Positions 16,960-25,842 of a stretch of DNA of 41,567 bases are shown here, in pieces. Source of the stretch: CAZJVD01 sp964549505. GTDB lineage: Bacteria; Bdellovibrionota; UBA1018; CAZJVD01. Each line of letters begins with the position of its first letter. Position 1 is the stretch's first letter. The notes below the pieces were generated by a model. The model was not told where the DNA came from. It worked only from the letters and a program-made list of their open reading frames with translations, and searched no databases. The stretch covers positions 1 to 41,567 of the forward strand of contig CAZJVD010000021.1 of NCBI GenBank assembly GCA_964549505.1. The letters run 5' to 3'. The translations under genes and the position numbers were made by a program.

Positions 16960-17343
16960 ATGCGCCCAGGTCGTGAAGTCGATGCTGAAATCGCTCAGAA
17001 AGTCATGGGTTATCCCGTGTTTGTTAAAAAGCGTGGTTTGTTTGAAACAACGCCGCTTGGGGATCGCCCGCTTCGTCATTACACAAAAGAGATAGATTCA
17101 GCTTGGACGGTGGCCGAGAAGATGCGGGTGTCGTTGCTGCCTATTGAGAACGGTTCGTGGTTCGCGATTGCGGGTAAGAAAGAGGGCTGGGCGAGTCCCG
17201 CCGATTTTTTGAAGTACTTGCAGACCTGTGATTTTGCGAACTCAGGAGCCGCGATTGCCGAGACAGCGTCCGAAGCGGTGTGCTTGGCCGCACTTCGAGC
17301 GATCGCTCACCGCGTGGACGAAACGCCCGCTACGATTCAATAA
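16960..17343 (+). CDS. ABA-sandwich domain protein of phage type
   Basis: This 127-residue protein has no signal peptide. It carries the pattern PLRHYTKEIDSAWTVAEKM in the middle and SEAVCLAALRAIAHRV near the end. This resembles the small Phage_ABA_S (ABA sandwich) proteins found in phage and prophage early regions, where the equivalents read Y-S-x-D-x-x-A-A-W-x-V-x-E-K and a C-terminal A-x-C-x-A-A-L. GAGGAGG lies five bases before ATG 16960. No other phage gene is nearby, so this is an isolated copy. The DNA or nucleotide-related function of the family is not known to me. Confidence 0.6.
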   Translation: MRPGREVDAEIAQKVMGYPVFVKKRGLFETTPLGDRPLRHYTKEIDSAWTVAEKMRVSLLPIENGSWFAIAGKKEGWASPADFLKYLQTCDFANSGAAIAETASEAVCLAALRAIAHRVDETPATIQ

Positions 17344-17498
17344 CGGTTCAGGTGCGGAAGTCGGAAACGAGCGGTTCCTTCGGCGAAAACAGGCGCGCGT
17401 GTGGGTCGCTGGTGACACATGCTGATTTTCTCGAGAAAAAATACATTTTGAGTGTTTAAGAAATAGACAGACACATGTTAGCGGACCACGCTTTGTAG
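17344..17498. other. Intergenic region upstream of the Gly-rich gene pair
   Basis: About 155 bases without a gene. A palindromic TTTTCTCGAGAAAA element (about 17424-17437) is present but has no convincing terminator context. Together with the promoter and leader that follow, it separates the phage-type gene from the long secreted proteins. Confidence 0.3.
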
Positions 17499-17528
17499 TT
17501 GACGCAATGGGTCGGAAATTCTTATAAT
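17499..17528 (+). promoter_or_regulatory. Near-consensus sigma70 promoter
   Basis: TTGACG (17499-17504) and TATAAT (17523-17528, perfect) are separated by 18 bases. Transcription should start near 17535, giving a leader of about 24 bases that contains CGGAGGGG just before ATG 17559. This is the strongest promoter I can see in the window and drives the two Gly-rich secreted proteins. It also shows that the open frame starting at 17499 cannot be used from its first codon. Confidence 0.75.
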
Positions 17529-17558
17529 CGAAAGGTAGGGGACATTTCGGAGGGGATC

Positions 17559-20500
17559 ATGACAATTAGGGACCACACGCCAACGGCGTCCGCGTTTCAA
17601 TCACTTTCTTTTTGGACAGCGCTTGCGATTGCCGCCGGACTCTTTGTCGGAACGAGTGCAGAAGCTGCTGGCTACTATTGCAAGTACGCCGTTCGTTACG
17701 TCGTGTACGAAGGAAAAGTCTTCGAGGTTTGCAAAGATCCTGCGGGCGAAAAATACCGGCTTTATCAGACCGCGCACAAAACAACCGAACACTGGAAATC
17801 CGTCAAAGACATCGTCGCACCTAAAGGCGGTGCTCCCTCGAAAGTTAATTTGAACAAGATTCATAACAGCGCTTCTCTGAGCGACGCGTTTCAGTACGCG
17901 GACGCGCATGGTGGTAGTTACTTGAAAGGTTCAAGCACGAGTTCAGGGGCTGGTTCGAGCTCGGGTGGATCGAGTGGTTTCGGTAGCGGTGTGACGGTCA
18001 TCGCGCCCGACGGAACGCGCGTTGAAGTCGGTGGCGCCGGCGGCGGTTACGGCGGTGGCGGTTACAGTGGCGGCCCACAAGGGTCACCACAGGGACAGGG
18101 TTCACCACAAGGTCTACCAAAAGGTTTGCAAGACCCGAGCGCGCCTCAGCAGCCTGGTGGTCCAACAAACCCAGCTGGTCCGAGTGCGGCACCACCTGTA
18201 GCGATGAGTCCAGAAGAACGCATGAAGCTGATCGCGCAGCTTAAAGAGTTACGTGCAACTTTGCCGACGCGTGAATCGAGTTTTCCTGATCGAAGGGGTG
18301 GCGGCTACGATCCTGGCGGCGTCGGCGGCGATCCAAATAGGCCGCGTCTCGTGAGTGACTTAAAGCAAAGTGAAACGCAGAGAATGCGCGATGAAGGATT
18401 CCAGAATGTCTACAATCGTCGCTACGACGAGGCGAAGGGCGAGAAGCTCGAAGGTGTTGCCGATAATCTCGATCTCCGACTTCAACAGATCGAAGAAAAT
18501 CCCGACAGTGTATCGGATGCGGATCTTAAGAACCTTCCGGGATCTTTTAATACTCAAGTGAAACTCGCCGATGAACAGGCGAAGCGAGAAGCGAATGCTT
18601 TTGAGCTCGCTGTTATCAATAAAGGAAACATTCCGGCTGCTGACGCGGCTGCAGCGGGGCTGAGTGCTGTAGATATTCGTGATGCGGCGAAGATTGGCGA
18701 AAAGATCGACGAAGATGTTGCGATTCGCAGAGACGAAATTGATCGCACGGCTCGCGACATCGCCGGTGCTTCGGGAACACTCGATAGCGCTGTTAAGCGT
18801 GAAGGACAGCGAGCTGCGCAGGGCGAAGCCGATCGACTCGGTAACGACGCAAAAGACAAGATTCTCAATTATAAACCCGAGGCACAGCGAATTACGGAGC
18901 CTCTGGCTCCCGGGGGAACAAATCCTGTTACGGTTGACGTTCCTGTTGAAGACTACGAGACATCCGCAAAGAAAATCAACGCCCACTACGATCGCGAGAT
19001 CCGAGCCGCGGAAAAAGGAAAAGGCGACACGACTGTTGCTCAGCTTAAAGAAGAACGATCAGCTGCACTTCGCGATCTTGAAGTCCGCAGAGAAAATGGT
19101 GAAGCGGCGTTCGAGGACGTCAGTCGAACAGCGATGAAGGCGCCTGCCGAGTCCGTCGCGAACGCTCGTAGTGACAAAGAGGCGGCCGTTCGTAGTAACT
19201 TTGCTAGCCGAGATGTGAGTCAAATCACCGCCGATGACGTCGAGAGCGTCGAAGGTGCGAAGCGCTACAAGCGAAGTGGGTCGTACAACAAGAACGTGCA
19301 ATCGACAAAAGAGAGTGGCTACGATCGTACAGCTTATTTTGGAAAGGAAGCCGGCTGCGAAAACTCGTCAGCTGTAAAACGTGCACATTGTAACGAAACA
19401 CGGAAGTGGGGCAAACGCGCCGAACAGTACGACCAGGTTGGTATGGCGATCGGCTCGGGCGTGATGCAAGTTTCCGGACAGGTCAACGCTGCAAAAGCGA
19501 TGGACAAGGGTGGAATGGCAGCTTCAATGGAAGCGGGGGCGGCACAGGCACAGATGGCTGGAGCGTTGCAACTCACGCAAGGTGCGATGAATCTTGGATT
19601 TGGTTTCAAGATGGGACACCAGCAAGCGAAGCACGAAGAACAACAAGAAATCTTCGAACAAGTCGCAGCTAAAGAAGGCTGGAAAACAAAGATTCAAGTC
19701 GGTAGCGGAGCGAACGCCGTAGGTCTGGATCGTAGTCAAGTCGCTAATGACAATCTCTACTTCACGGTTAAAGAAGACTCCGGTGCGGATGGTGGAAAAA
19801 CCGAGGGCACGGCAGGCTACGTGAGCGTGGCTGATGACGATGCTGATTCGGACACGGGGAAGGTCGCTCAGGATATTATAACGACGTACAAGATGAACGA
19901 AGATCAGCACCGTGTGCGCGACAATGTCGACGTTCAAAAAGGCGAAGAACGCTACGCCGCTCTGGCTAACCGTCAAGGTCAGCTTATCGAAAAGGACCAG
20001 TCGATCGAAAAGAGCGTGAAAAAAGTCGCGGGTGATGCCGCTGAAGAGCAAAAGAACATCGCTGAGGAAGCCGAAAGTTCGAAGATTTTCACGTTTTTCA
20101 AAGCGGGATCGAACATGGTCATGTCCATGTTCAACTTCAAAAGTGCAAGTGATCTCAACAAGGCAGCGAGCAAGCTCGAAAAGGACAAGACGTCACCGAC
20201 GTTCGAGTTCGACAGTTTGCCTCCGCCGCCCGACACGGCCAACAATGGTACGTCGATCACTCCTGGCGACGGTGGGATTCAGTCCGCTGCGATCGAGACT
20301 TCGGATGGTGATGCTGGAGCCGATGATGGTTCGAGCTTTTTAGGTGATGAGATTCCAGGCGAAGGTACTGACAAGTTCGACCAAGCACCGCCTATCGCGG
20401 GGCAATCTGTTCCGATCGCACCACCAGCCGGTGAGAAACACGGTGGCGGTGGTAACTCAGGCGGATCGACGGCATCGGCTCATGATCCGGACGCTGGCTC

Positions 20501-20798
20501 CAAACAATCTGTGCTTTCGCAAACGGGAGCGAATCCACCTTACATGGGTGCTGGAAGTGTAGGTTTTGTGGGTGGAGGTGGTGGTGGGCGCAGTCGAGCA
20601 GGGCCCGAGAGTGCTTTCGGCGAGCTGCTCGCAAAAATGCTTCCGAAACAGGAAGAAGACATGCGCTCTGGAAATTCGCGACTGGCGTTCGGTCGGTCTC
20701 CAGCTTCGGATGATTCGGGTTTTCTTGGAAAGAACGTCAATATTTTTGGCCGCGTGAGCGAGCGTTATCAACAGAAAGTTCGTGAGATTGGGTTTTGA
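17559..20798 (+). CDS. Long secreted Gly-rich/coiled-coil protein
   Basis: The 1079-residue product begins with a signal peptide (core SFWTALAIAAGLFVGTSAEA). A short domain with two cysteines follows (GYYCKYAVRYVVYEGKVFEVCKDP). Residues ~115-200 are a Gly/Ser/Pro/Gln-rich linker. A very long, highly charged Ala/Asp/Glu/Lys/Arg-rich helical part (~205-920, probably coiled coil) is interrupted near 640-700 by an Ala/Gly/Met-rich segment that could associate with membrane. Another Gly-rich region and a short C-terminal module (LLAKMLPKQEED to IFGRVSERYQQKVREIGF) end the protein. ATG 17559 has GGAGGGG four bases upstream and follows a strong promoter. No family is recognised. The size, promoter and secreted character suggest an abundant surface or periplasmic structural protein. 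Confidence 0.65.
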   Translation: MTIRDHTPTASAFQSLSFWTALAIAAGLFVGTSAEAAGYYCKYAVRYVVYEGKVFEVCKDPAGEKYRLYQTAHKTTEHWKSVKDIVAPKGGAPSKVNLNKIHNSASLSDAFQYADAHGGSYLKGSSTSSGAGSSSGGSSGFGSGVTVIAPDGTRVEVGGAGGGYGGGGYSGGPQGSPQGQGSPQGLPKGLQDPSAPQQPGGPTNPAGPSAAPPVAMSPEERMKLIAQLKELRATLPTRESSFPDRRGGGYDPGGVGGDPNRPRLVSDLKQSETQRMRDEGFQNVYNRRYDEAKGEKLEGVADNLDLRLQQIEENPDSVSDADLKNLPGSFNTQVKLADEQAKREANAFELAVINKGNIPAADAAAAGLSAVDIRDAAKIGEKIDEDVAIRRDEIDRTARDIAGASGTLDSAVKREGQRAAQGEADRLGNDAKDKILNYKPEAQRITEPLAPGGTNPVTVDVPVEDYETSAKKINAHYDREIRAAEKGKGDTTVAQLKEERSAALRDLEVRRENGEAAFEDVSRTAMKAPAESVANARSDKEAAVRSNFASRDVSQITADDVESVEGAKRYKRSGSYNKNVQSTKESGYDRTAYFGKEAGCENSSAVKRAHCNETRKWGKRAEQYDQVGMAIGSGVMQVSGQVNAAKAMDKGGMAASMEAGAAQAQMAGALQLTQGAMNLGFGFKMGHQQAKHEEQQEIFEQVAAKEGWKTKIQVGSGANAVGLDRSQVANDNLYFTVKEDSGADGGKTEGTAGYVSVADDDADSDTGKVAQDIITTYKMNEDQHRVRDNVDVQKGEERYAALANRQGQLIEKDQSIEKSVKKVAGDAAEEQKNIAEEAESSKIFTFFKAGSNMVMSMFNFKSASDLNKAASKLEKDKTSPTFEFDSLPPPPDTANNGTSITPGDGGIQSAAIETSDGDAGADDGSSFLGDEIPGEGTDKFDQAPPIAGQSVPIAPPAGEKHGGGGNSGGSTASAHDPDAGSKQSVLSQTGANPPYMGAGSVGFVGGGGGGRSRAGPESAFGELLAKMLPKQEEDMRSGNSRLAFGRSPASDDSGFLGKNVNIFGRVSERYQQKVREIGF

Positions 20799-20809
20799 GG
20801 GTTAAGGGC

Positions 20810-22330
20810 ATGTCCAGACACGATCAACACAATTGCGTGGCGCCTGTTCGGAAACTCGGGCGCCACGTTTGGGCATTCGCGGCCGGTTTGCTTACGGTGC
20901 AGCTGGCGGTCGGGTCGGCTTTCGTTTCTGTTGCGTATGCCGGGGGCGGCGGGGGCTCAGGTCACGGCGCAGGTTCAGGTCACGGTTCAGGTTCGGGTCA
21001 CGGTTCAGGTGCTAGTTCAAGTTATAAAGACCTCTGCGAGAAAGATCAGAACACAGCCGTGGGTCGTCAGCGCGAGACGTACTGTGCGGCGGCCAAGGGT
21101 GCGCAGCGAGCAAAAGACGGTCATACAACTCAGACGATTGTTTGGAGTATTGCGACGGCTATTTGTGCTACGGCTTGCGCGACGTCGTGGCTCGCTGACT
21201 GGGGACATGCTGCTTGTACGTATGGAACGATTGCGGGCACGGTAGGCGATGTTCTAATCACTGCCGCTGTTACTCAAGATGTCGCATCAGCGGCATCCAC
21301 GCTCGGGACGGCCGGGCTGACTTATCATATGGGCGGTTTTAAGATTCTCCCCACCGCAACGACGACGCATCTCTATGAACATGCTGGGGATACTTCGCTA
21401 ACGATGACGTCCGACGGCAAGGAAGTCACACAGGCCGAAGGTGAAGAAATGAACAGTGAGGCTCGCGAGGCGTCCTGTTGGTCGATGGCATTAAACGGTG
21501 GAAAAGCGTTGATCGCTGGGTTCATGATCAAGGCTGATTCTGAGACGATTGAAAGTAATCTCGAGTCGGCTGCTCGTCTGAAATCGCCAAAGCAGACTTG
21601 GGATACACCTGTCGCCGGTGCTGCCGAAGCGCCTGCTGTCAGTCAGGTCAACCTCGGTGGAAGTGCGCCGGCGGTGAAAGAAGAGTTGAAAAGTGATACG
21701 GGATCCTGTCAGCAGCAACAGAATTCGGGCGACACGGAAGCATTTTTGAACTGCGCTGTTGCGTCTCAGGCGGGTATTCCGAAAAGTGTTCTTCATAAAG
21801 ATTTTAACGAGGCATTTAAGAAGGCGACCGGCATGGACATCGGAACCTTTGCGAAAGCGATTCCTGAGGGCGCGTCCGGCGCCGCTGTTCTAGCGGCTGC
21901 CCTGGGTGCTAAAGACGGGACGCAGGCTGCAAAGCTGGCCGCACTTCAAGATATCGAAAAGAAAATACCCGGTTATTTTAACGGAAGTTCCGCGTATGCC
22001 GGTGGCGGCAGTGGCGGAGCTACGAGTGGTGCAAAAAAGGGTGACGCACTCGAAAAAGCTATGATCGATATGTTCGCGAAGCTCACGCCGAAGGACGAAG
22101 AGAAAAAGGGTCCGACTGCAGCGAGTGCTTTAGAGTTCAAGTTAGCCAAAATGGGTGGTGACGAAGTCGCCGAAGATCGGTCGATCAGTCTATTTGATCG
22201 TGTGGCGTATCGCTACAAGGCATCGCGTTCGCGACTGGCCAACCTGCCATTTGCTTCAGCCTATAATCGTTCGGTTGAGGTTGAGCGTTCGGTCGAGAAC
22301 GATGGGCGAAGCCCGGCCGCTAGTCGGTAA
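20810..22330 (+). CDS. Secreted Gly/His-rich protein sharing its C-terminal module with the upstream gene
   Basis: A 506-residue protein with a signal peptide (core WAFAAGLLTVQLAVGSAFVSVAYA) followed directly by a low-complexity run of S-G-H-G units (about residues 43-67). A Cys-containing hydrophobic stretch (residues ~110-180, with ATAICATACATSW) could span or lie in a membrane. The C-terminus has MFAKLTPKDEEKK and SLFDRVAYRYKASRSRL, matching in order and spacing LLAKMLPKQEED and NIFGRVSERYQQKVREI of the preceding protein. ATG 20810 has GAGGG nine bases upstream. The gene starts 11 bases after the upstream stop, so the two form an operon and probably work together. Function unknown. Confidence 0.65.
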   Translation: MSRHDQHNCVAPVRKLGRHVWAFAAGLLTVQLAVGSAFVSVAYAGGGGGSGHGAGSGHGSGSGHGSGASSSYKDLCEKDQNTAVGRQRETYCAAAKGAQRAKDGHTTQTIVWSIATAICATACATSWLADWGHAACTYGTIAGTVGDVLITAAVTQDVASAASTLGTAGLTYHMGGFKILPTATTTHLYEHAGDTSLTMTSDGKEVTQAEGEEMNSEAREASCWSMALNGGKALIAGFMIKADSETIESNLESAARLKSPKQTWDTPVAGAAEAPAVSQVNLGGSAPAVKEELKSDTGSCQQQQNSGDTEAFLNCAVASQAGIPKSVLHKDFNEAFKKATGMDIGTFAKAIPEGASGAAVLAAALGAKDGTQAAKLAALQDIEKKIPGYFNGSSAYAGGGSGGATSGAKKGDALEKAMIDMFAKLTPKDEEKKGPTAASALEFKLAKMGGDEVAEDRSISLFDRVAYRYKASRSRLANLPFASAYNRSVEVERSVENDGRSPAASR

Positions 22331-22370
22331 GCCAGTTATTTCACTTGGTTCGTCAGAAAATAACGCTCCT

Positions 22371-22392
22371 GCGCTTGTGCCGGCACAAGTGC
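22371..22392. terminator. GC-rich hairpin between convergent genes
   Basis: CTTGTGCCGGCACAAG (22374-22389) is a perfect palindrome and extends to GC pairs at 22371-22372/22391-22392 with one wobble. It lies between the stops of the Gly/His-rich gene (22330) and the convergent minus-strand gene (22405). It has no U-tract, so termination is a guess from position. Confidence 0.35.
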
Positions 22393-22404
22393 CCGCCACG
22401 AAAT

Positions 22405-24747
22405 TCACGCCGCCTTCGGGCCGTAGAACCCTTGTACAAAACCAATGGCCATGGAGCCGACAGCAGCCAAAAAGTCAGGGTCCAAGCGCTCGACGGTATC
22501 GCCAAAAACAAAAAGACACGCCTGACCGTCGCCAATCGACGCACCCATTACTTGCGCGTTCACTAAGCGCGCACCGCGGGGAGCGCCCAGGCTCGGAAAT
22601 GTCGCCGCGTGTTCTTCGCAAACCGGTGCGCCGCCGTGAGAAGCTCCGGCCAAGCGCGCGCGTCCTTGATGCGTAATCCATAGTTCGGCAGACACCCCAC
22701 CACATGAGGACCCGAGGTACTCGCAGAAACGTCGGGCGATTTCCTCCGGCGTCTTTTCGGACTTGCGGAGTAGCTCGGACGCCAAAAAAGCAAACGACAG
22801 CGGTGAGAGTGCGGGTTTTTCCAGTGTGCCCTTCTTGACGATGTCCAGCGGATTGAGATCTTCGGGTTGGGGCGGAGTCGGTGTCGTCTCAGTTTCGACC
22901 GCCGACCGCGCGGCGCGATCGAGAGCCGTCTTTGCGTCGCCTTCGGCTGGCCACGCTACTTCAGCTAAGAATTCCTTCGACTGTGGTGCGGCGTCCAGTT
23001 CCCCTTCGGTGAGAGGCTTGGACAGGCGCTCACGCCGCTCTTCGACTGCCTTTCCATGTGTTTCGAGCGCCGCATCGAAGACCTTCACGAGCCCTTTTTG
23101 CGCTTCAATCGGTAGGTGTTCGAAGTCATTTGCCTGAACGGGAGGATTGTCCGAGAAAACCCATTGTCGTGTCTCAGGAACCCAATGGGGCGGTTCGCGT
23201 CCTTCGTACGACCAGTACGCGTTCATCTTGTCTTTTTTAATATCGATTTCGCCGCGAACGACTTTGTCGGCGACAAAGATATACACAGGATTTGGTTTCT
23301 CTTCTGCAGTCGTCTCTTCGTACTCCATCGCGAGCCATTGCCCCGGCTCGGACGAAATTTCGATTTCGTTACGACGATGAAACGTTCGTCCCGCACGTTC
23401 TTCAAGGTACATCCGAACGGCTGGTTTCAATGCCTCAAAGCGAGAAACGACAAAGGGCTTTTCGTCGTAAAACCCCCATTGGCGGCCGTCTTCCGATAAG
23501 AATGGCGCGATTTTACCTTCGTAGCACCATGTCTTCTTGATCGTCTTTTGGAGGGTGCGGGCCTCAAGATGTCTTAGGCGATCTGGTACGTAAAGAAACT
23601 CGCCCCGTATTCCGGTTCCGCCTTGTTCCTCGTCACCGTCGAACGAAACGTATTCCCACGAGCCTTCACCACTGCTGGAAACGAGTTCCGTAACATCGAG
23701 ATAAAAGAGCTCACGCCCAGCGAGGGGGTCTCCACCTGTGATGTGATCGTTCCAAGCGTCCTTCGCAAGAGTCTTTGGATCGGCTTTAAACGTTACCGTT
23801 CCTTCGACCGAGCGTTGAATAGCAGACAGTTTTCGGAGCGCGTTCTCAGAGTCGCGAGCGATACGAAGTACTCCGCTATCGACAGCCTCGAGCTTGCATT
23901 CATTGGCGCGTTCATGGTTGGTGAACTCAAAGTAGAGGCGTGGTCTGGCTCCCGCGAATGTCCATAGTCCGTCTTGAAATTCAGGGCGATTGCCTTCAAA
24001 GATCCATCGACCTTCGACAGGGTTCACAAAAACAACGGATGTCTGAAACGGCGTCTGCGTTTGGGGCGTCCACTGCCACGCTCGATCGGTACTGCCAGGC
24101 GGGAGACGAACATCGGCCGACGTCCATCGACCTTGCGTCGAGGCAGGTCCTAAGAGTTTAACAAGCCAGCGACCGAGAACATAACTGTGTTCGCCTTTTG
24201 AGAAGAGCCACGCATCGCTTTCGTTAAACAGCGGGGCGAGCATGATCACGTGACCTTTGGCGGTCTTGTTGGGCTCCGTCTTTTTCGAAGCGGTCGCTTC
24301 GGTTTTGGCTTCGAGCTCGGATTCGTACGCGGGTAACAGAGTCGGCAGCATGGCCTTGATGTGGCGCTCGACTTTGAATGAGAACGATCGCGGTGAAATA
24401 GGTTCTAGGACAAAATCTTCGCAGCCGAGTTTTTTAAACTTTGCTTCAATTTCGGGACTCTTAATGGGTGACACGATGATCACGCGAAGTCGCTTTTTCT
24501 GTAAATAAGGACGGAACGACTTCAGTTGAGATAGAACCGTCAGAATATGCGATTGCGTGCGCACACGATAAAAAACAACAGCTCCTGGCAACCGACTGAC
24601 CGCTTCGGGGATCTCTTGAATCGGCATTCCGTCGTGAACGCTGACTGGAAAGTTCGCTTGCGCACGGCGGAGTTCGACACCGAGTTCTTGCTCGAATCCT
24701 TCGGTTACGAGAACCGATATTCGTATGCCTTTAACCTCTTGTGTCAT
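22405..24747 (-). CDS. Pseudo-receiver protein with Trp-containing repeats and C-terminal GAF-like domain
   Basis: The 780-residue product starts with a receiver-like alpha/beta domain of ~125 residues (ISVLVTEGFEQEL, GAVVFYRV, LRVIIVSPIKSPEIEAKFKKLGCEDFVLEPISPRSF). The usual phospho-acceptor Asp is not evident, so it is probably a pseudo-receiver. The middle (about 200-590) carries imperfect repeats around W-x-(F/Y)-E-G-x-x-P and W-x-F-x-x-x-x-P, as in RWIFEGNRPEF, CYEGKIAPFL/QWGFYDEKPF and WSYEGREPPHW/QWVFSDNPPV. The last ~140 residues (LSFAFLASELLRK to the end) look like a GAF-type sensor domain. There is no signal peptide or membrane segment. ATG 24747 is preferred; the longer frame would run into the divergent TonB-like gene. 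It may be a cytoplasmic signalling scaffold; ligand and partner are unknown. Confidence 0.65.
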   Translation of the reverse strand: MTQEVKGIRISVLVTEGFEQELGVELRRAQANFPVSVHDGMPIQEIPEAVSRLPGAVVFYRVRTQSHILTVLSQLKSFRPYLQKKRLRVIIVSPIKSPEIEAKFKKLGCEDFVLEPISPRSFSFKVERHIKAMLPTLLPAYESELEAKTEATASKKTEPNKTAKGHVIMLAPLFNESDAWLFSKGEHSYVLGRWLVKLLGPASTQGRWTSADVRLPPGSTDRAWQWTPQTQTPFQTSVVFVNPVEGRWIFEGNRPEFQDGLWTFAGARPRLYFEFTNHERANECKLEAVDSGVLRIARDSENALRKLSAIQRSVEGTVTFKADPKTLAKDAWNDHITGGDPLAGRELFYLDVTELVSSSGEGSWEYVSFDGDEEQGGTGIRGEFLYVPDRLRHLEARTLQKTIKKTWCYEGKIAPFLSEDGRQWGFYDEKPFVVSRFEALKPAVRMYLEERAGRTFHRRNEIEISSEPGQWLAMEYEETTAEEKPNPVYIFVADKVVRGEIDIKKDKMNAYWSYEGREPPHWVPETRQWVFSDNPPVQANDFEHLPIEAQKGLVKVFDAALETHGKAVEERRERLSKPLTEGELDAAPQSKEFLAEVAWPAEGDAKTALDRAARSAVETETTPTPPQPEDLNPLDIVKKGTLEKPALSPLSFAFLASELLRKSEKTPEEIARRFCEYLGSSCGGVSAELWITHQGRARLAGASHGGAPVCEEHAATFPSLGAPRGARLVNAQVMGASIGDGQACLFVFGDTVERLDPDFLAAVGSMAIGFVQGFYGPKAA

Positions 24748-24800
24748 GGCTCGTGGCTCACCGCTTTTCTTTTCGGATGTTTTAGAAAAGACTCTTAAAA

Positions 24801-25796
24801 ATGAATCGGGTTTCTGCGCAAGCATTAGAATGGAGCCGGCAGCGTAAGCTGACCATTCTCTTCGTTCTAGCGACAATCCTTTGGCATGTTTTACTTCTCG
24901 TCGTGCCATGGGACCTGATTCTTCCGCACCGACCGGCGCGCCTGCCGCCACCCGTGACGGTAGCTCCAATCGATCCCGCAAAACTCGAAGCGATTAAAAA
25001 TGCGTGGAAGAAGCAGGATAAGAGTCTATTGCTCTCAAAGGACAAAACACCTCCAGTCGAATCCGAGAAACCCACAGAGAAACCCAAAGACGCCAACTAC
25101 ATGTCCGATCGGAACCGTGCGGTCGAAAAAGAGATGCGCGCACGCGAATCGCAAGTGATGCCTCAGCCCGCGCCCGGTCAGTTTTCAAAAGCACCTTCGC
25201 CAACCGCGCGAGAAAAACCACGTCCCAAGGAGGCTAGTCCCGGAAAGCAGGTTCGGTTGCATGAACTGGGTGTTCGCTACAAGCTCACGCCGTCTCCGAG
25301 AGTACGACCCGAGGAAACGCAGCCTAAAAGCCCTCAGATATCGCAAGTGTCGATGCCGAATGGAGGCGACCAGGCGCTACTCGACAAGTCTCTGCCACAA
25401 GGTGCTGAGAATGTGTTGAATTCTGAAGCGTCTGTTTACTACTCGTTTTACTCGAGACTCTACAACGCTATTGGACCCATCTGGCAAAGTCGTATCCATG
25501 ACGTCGTTGGGAGCCGAAAGCTGTCACCCGGTGACTATCTGACCGTTGTTTCCATCTTTCTCACCGAAAGAGGTGAGCTCATGAGGATTCAGTACTCGCA
25601 GAGTTCTGGCGTTACTGAATTCGACAAAGTTGTCGAAGAGAGTTGGCGGCGAATCAAAAACTTTCCCAACCCGCCGCGCGAGCTGATCGATGCGAACACG
25701 GGGCTGTGTCGAACCGACTGGTCTTTCAATGTCTCGATCTCAGGTGACTATGTCCCCGACTTTGGCCCTCCAGCACGTCTCCCAGAATCGCCTTGA
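24801..25796 (+). CDS. TonB-like envelope energy-transducer protein
   Basis: A 331-residue protein with a short cytoplasmic N-terminus and one membrane segment (LTILFVLATILWHVLLLVV). A long Pro/Lys/Glu-rich periplasmic linker (residues ~50-190) leads to a C-terminal domain with the TonB/TolA-type pattern: YYSFYSRLYNAIGPIWQSRI, LTVVSIFLTERGELMRIQYSQSSG, FDKVVEESWRRIKNFPNPP. The family transmits proton-motive-force energy to outer-membrane receptors or related complexes. No exbB/exbD or receptor gene lies beside it. It is divergent from the pseudo-receiver gene with only 53 bases between starts. No strong ribosome site is seen. Confidence 0.7.
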   Translation: MNRVSAQALEWSRQRKLTILFVLATILWHVLLLVVPWDLILPHRPARLPPPVTVAPIDPAKLEAIKNAWKKQDKSLLLSKDKTPPVESEKPTEKPKDANYMSDRNRAVEKEMRARESQVMPQPAPGQFSKAPSPTAREKPRPKEASPGKQVRLHELGVRYKLTPSPRVRPEETQPKSPQISQVSMPNGGDQALLDKSLPQGAENVLNSEASVYYSFYSRLYNAIGPIWQSRIHDVVGSRKLSPGDYLTVVSIFLTERGELMRIQYSQSSGVTEFDKVVEESWRRIKNFPNPPRELIDANTGLCRTDWSFNVSISGDYVPDFGPPARLPESP

Positions 25797-25842
25797 AAGC
25801 AGTTGCTGAGTACGTCAGACTGTTCTTGTACTCGATTGGGGG

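Noticed and set aside
17424..17437. Intrinsic terminator at the TTTTCTCGAGAAAA palindrome
   Set aside because: Short AT-rich stem with no loop to speak of and no downstream T-tract; chance palindrome is as likely.
18360..18986. Minus-strand frame of about 208 codons inside the long Gly-rich gene
   Set aside because: Skewed composition opposite a charged repeat-rich coding region commonly opens antisense frames; no start signal or recognisable protein.
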